Source: Vibrio sp. SCSIO 43137
GTDB lineage: Bacteria > Pseudomonadota > Gammaproteobacteria > Enterobacterales > Vibrionaceae
Length of the DNA stretch: 64,000 bases
Assembly (NCBI RefSeq): GCF_028201475.1
Contig: NZ_CP116383.1
Span: forward strand, 682,001 to 746,000
Direction of reading: 5' to 3'
Part shown: in pieces, positions 63,673 to 64,000 of the stretch
Numbering within the stretch: the stretch's first letter is position 1
How the letters are laid out: every line of letters begins with the position of its first letter
The notes under the pieces: model-generated
What the model saw: only the letters and a program-made list of their open reading frames with translations
Told to the model about the DNA's origin: nothing
The model's database searches: none
Made by a program: the position numbers and the translations under genes

Positions 63673-64000
63673 ACCCTTTAGACAAACTCTCTTTATCAAA
63701 TATCTGGCATCTGCTGGCAACCGGGTTTGGCAGCGGGCTATCACCGGTGATACCCGGCACCATGGGTACCCTTGCGGCGGTTCCTTTCTATCTGCTGCTG
63801 GTTCAGGCTCCGTTACCGGTATATCTGTTGCTGGTTGTGCTCTCCTGTTTTATTGGGGTGAAGATTTGTCAGGTAACTTCTGATGATATGGGCGTACATG
63901 ATCACGGCTCTATTGTCTGGGATGAGTTTGCCGGGTTCTGGATTACCATGAGCATTGTGCCGCTGTTTAAGCTTCCCGTTACTGAGTGGAAATGGCTAAT
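63669..64000 (+). CDS. pgpA: Phosphatidylglycerophosphatase A, N-terminal part
   Basis: The first 110 codons only; the window ends inside the gene. It starts MNPLDKLSLSNIWHLLATGFGSGLSPVIPGTMGTLAAVPFYLLL. SPxxPGTMGT plus the later HDHGSIVWDEFAGFWI are the PgpA signatures, with acidic metal-binding residues in VWDEFAG. It dephosphorylates phosphatidylglycerol phosphate in the inner membrane. Translationally coupled to thiL. Confidence 0.95.
   Translation, partial: MNPLDKLSLSNIWHLLATGFGSGLSPVIPGTMGTLAAVPFYLLLVQAPLPVYLLLVVLSCFIGVKICQVTSDDMGVHDHGSIVWDEFAGFWITMSIVPLFKLPVTEWKWL

Overview
The window looks like the chromosome of a Vibrio or a close relative (Vibrionaceae). It carries complete sets of gammaproteobacterial housekeeping genes in familiar order: smpB/ratA/rnfH/bamE/recN/nadK/grpE, dnaK-dnaJ, minor type IV pilins, tadA, mltF, purL, pepD, gpt, frsA, crl, proBA, nrdR-ribD-ribE-ribBA-ribH-nusB-thiL-pgpA. 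The ssrA gene encodes the tag ANDENYALAA. There is no rRNA, tRNA, CRISPR array or recognisable insertion sequence.

Layout. 1-16.6 kb is a mixed accessory/sensory stretch: the end of a GDT1-type cation exporter gene, a LysR regulator, a divergent S-adenosylhomocysteinase-like protein, two chemoreceptor genes (the second broken by an in-frame stop), a WYL-domain regulator, a histone-deacetylase-like hydrolase, small acetyltransferase/SnoaL/HAD/P-loop genes, a lipoprotein hydrolase, a large unrecognised exported protein with a tiny overlapping lipoprotein gene, and an ArsR-NIPSNAP-ABM cluster. 16.6-22.0 kb is a small island abutting the 3' end of ssrA. It holds two toxin-antitoxin-type modules (hipBA-like, and an AbiEi/AbiEii type IV pair), each preceded by a regularly spaced array of operator repeats, plus two small orphan genes. 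No integrase is visible.

22.0-29.4 kb holds ssrA, an alpha-2-macroglobulin gene and pbpC, which together look like an envelope defence/repair pair. 29.4-40 kb is the quality-control and stress block: smpB, ratA, a frameshifted rnfH, bamE, recN behind three LexA boxes, nadK, grpE and dnaKJ behind sigma-32 type promoters, with a dicarboxylate/amino-acid symporter between grpE and dnaK. 40-49 kb holds four minor pilin genes, tadA, a 47-residue basic ORF, mltF and PurR-controlled purL.

49-54 kb is purine/peptide metabolism: pepD, a PurR-box-preceded purine permease, and gpt. Between pepD and the permease lie two tandem near-identical 28-codon genes, each with a conserved, apparently structured leader whose first hairpin covaries between the copies. 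This is the best candidate for an undescribed system. 53.7-64 kb is frsA, crl, proBA and the nrdR-riboflavin-nusB-thiL-pgpA run, cut by the window end inside pgpA.

All calls come from reading the sequence and remembered family features. No database search was run.
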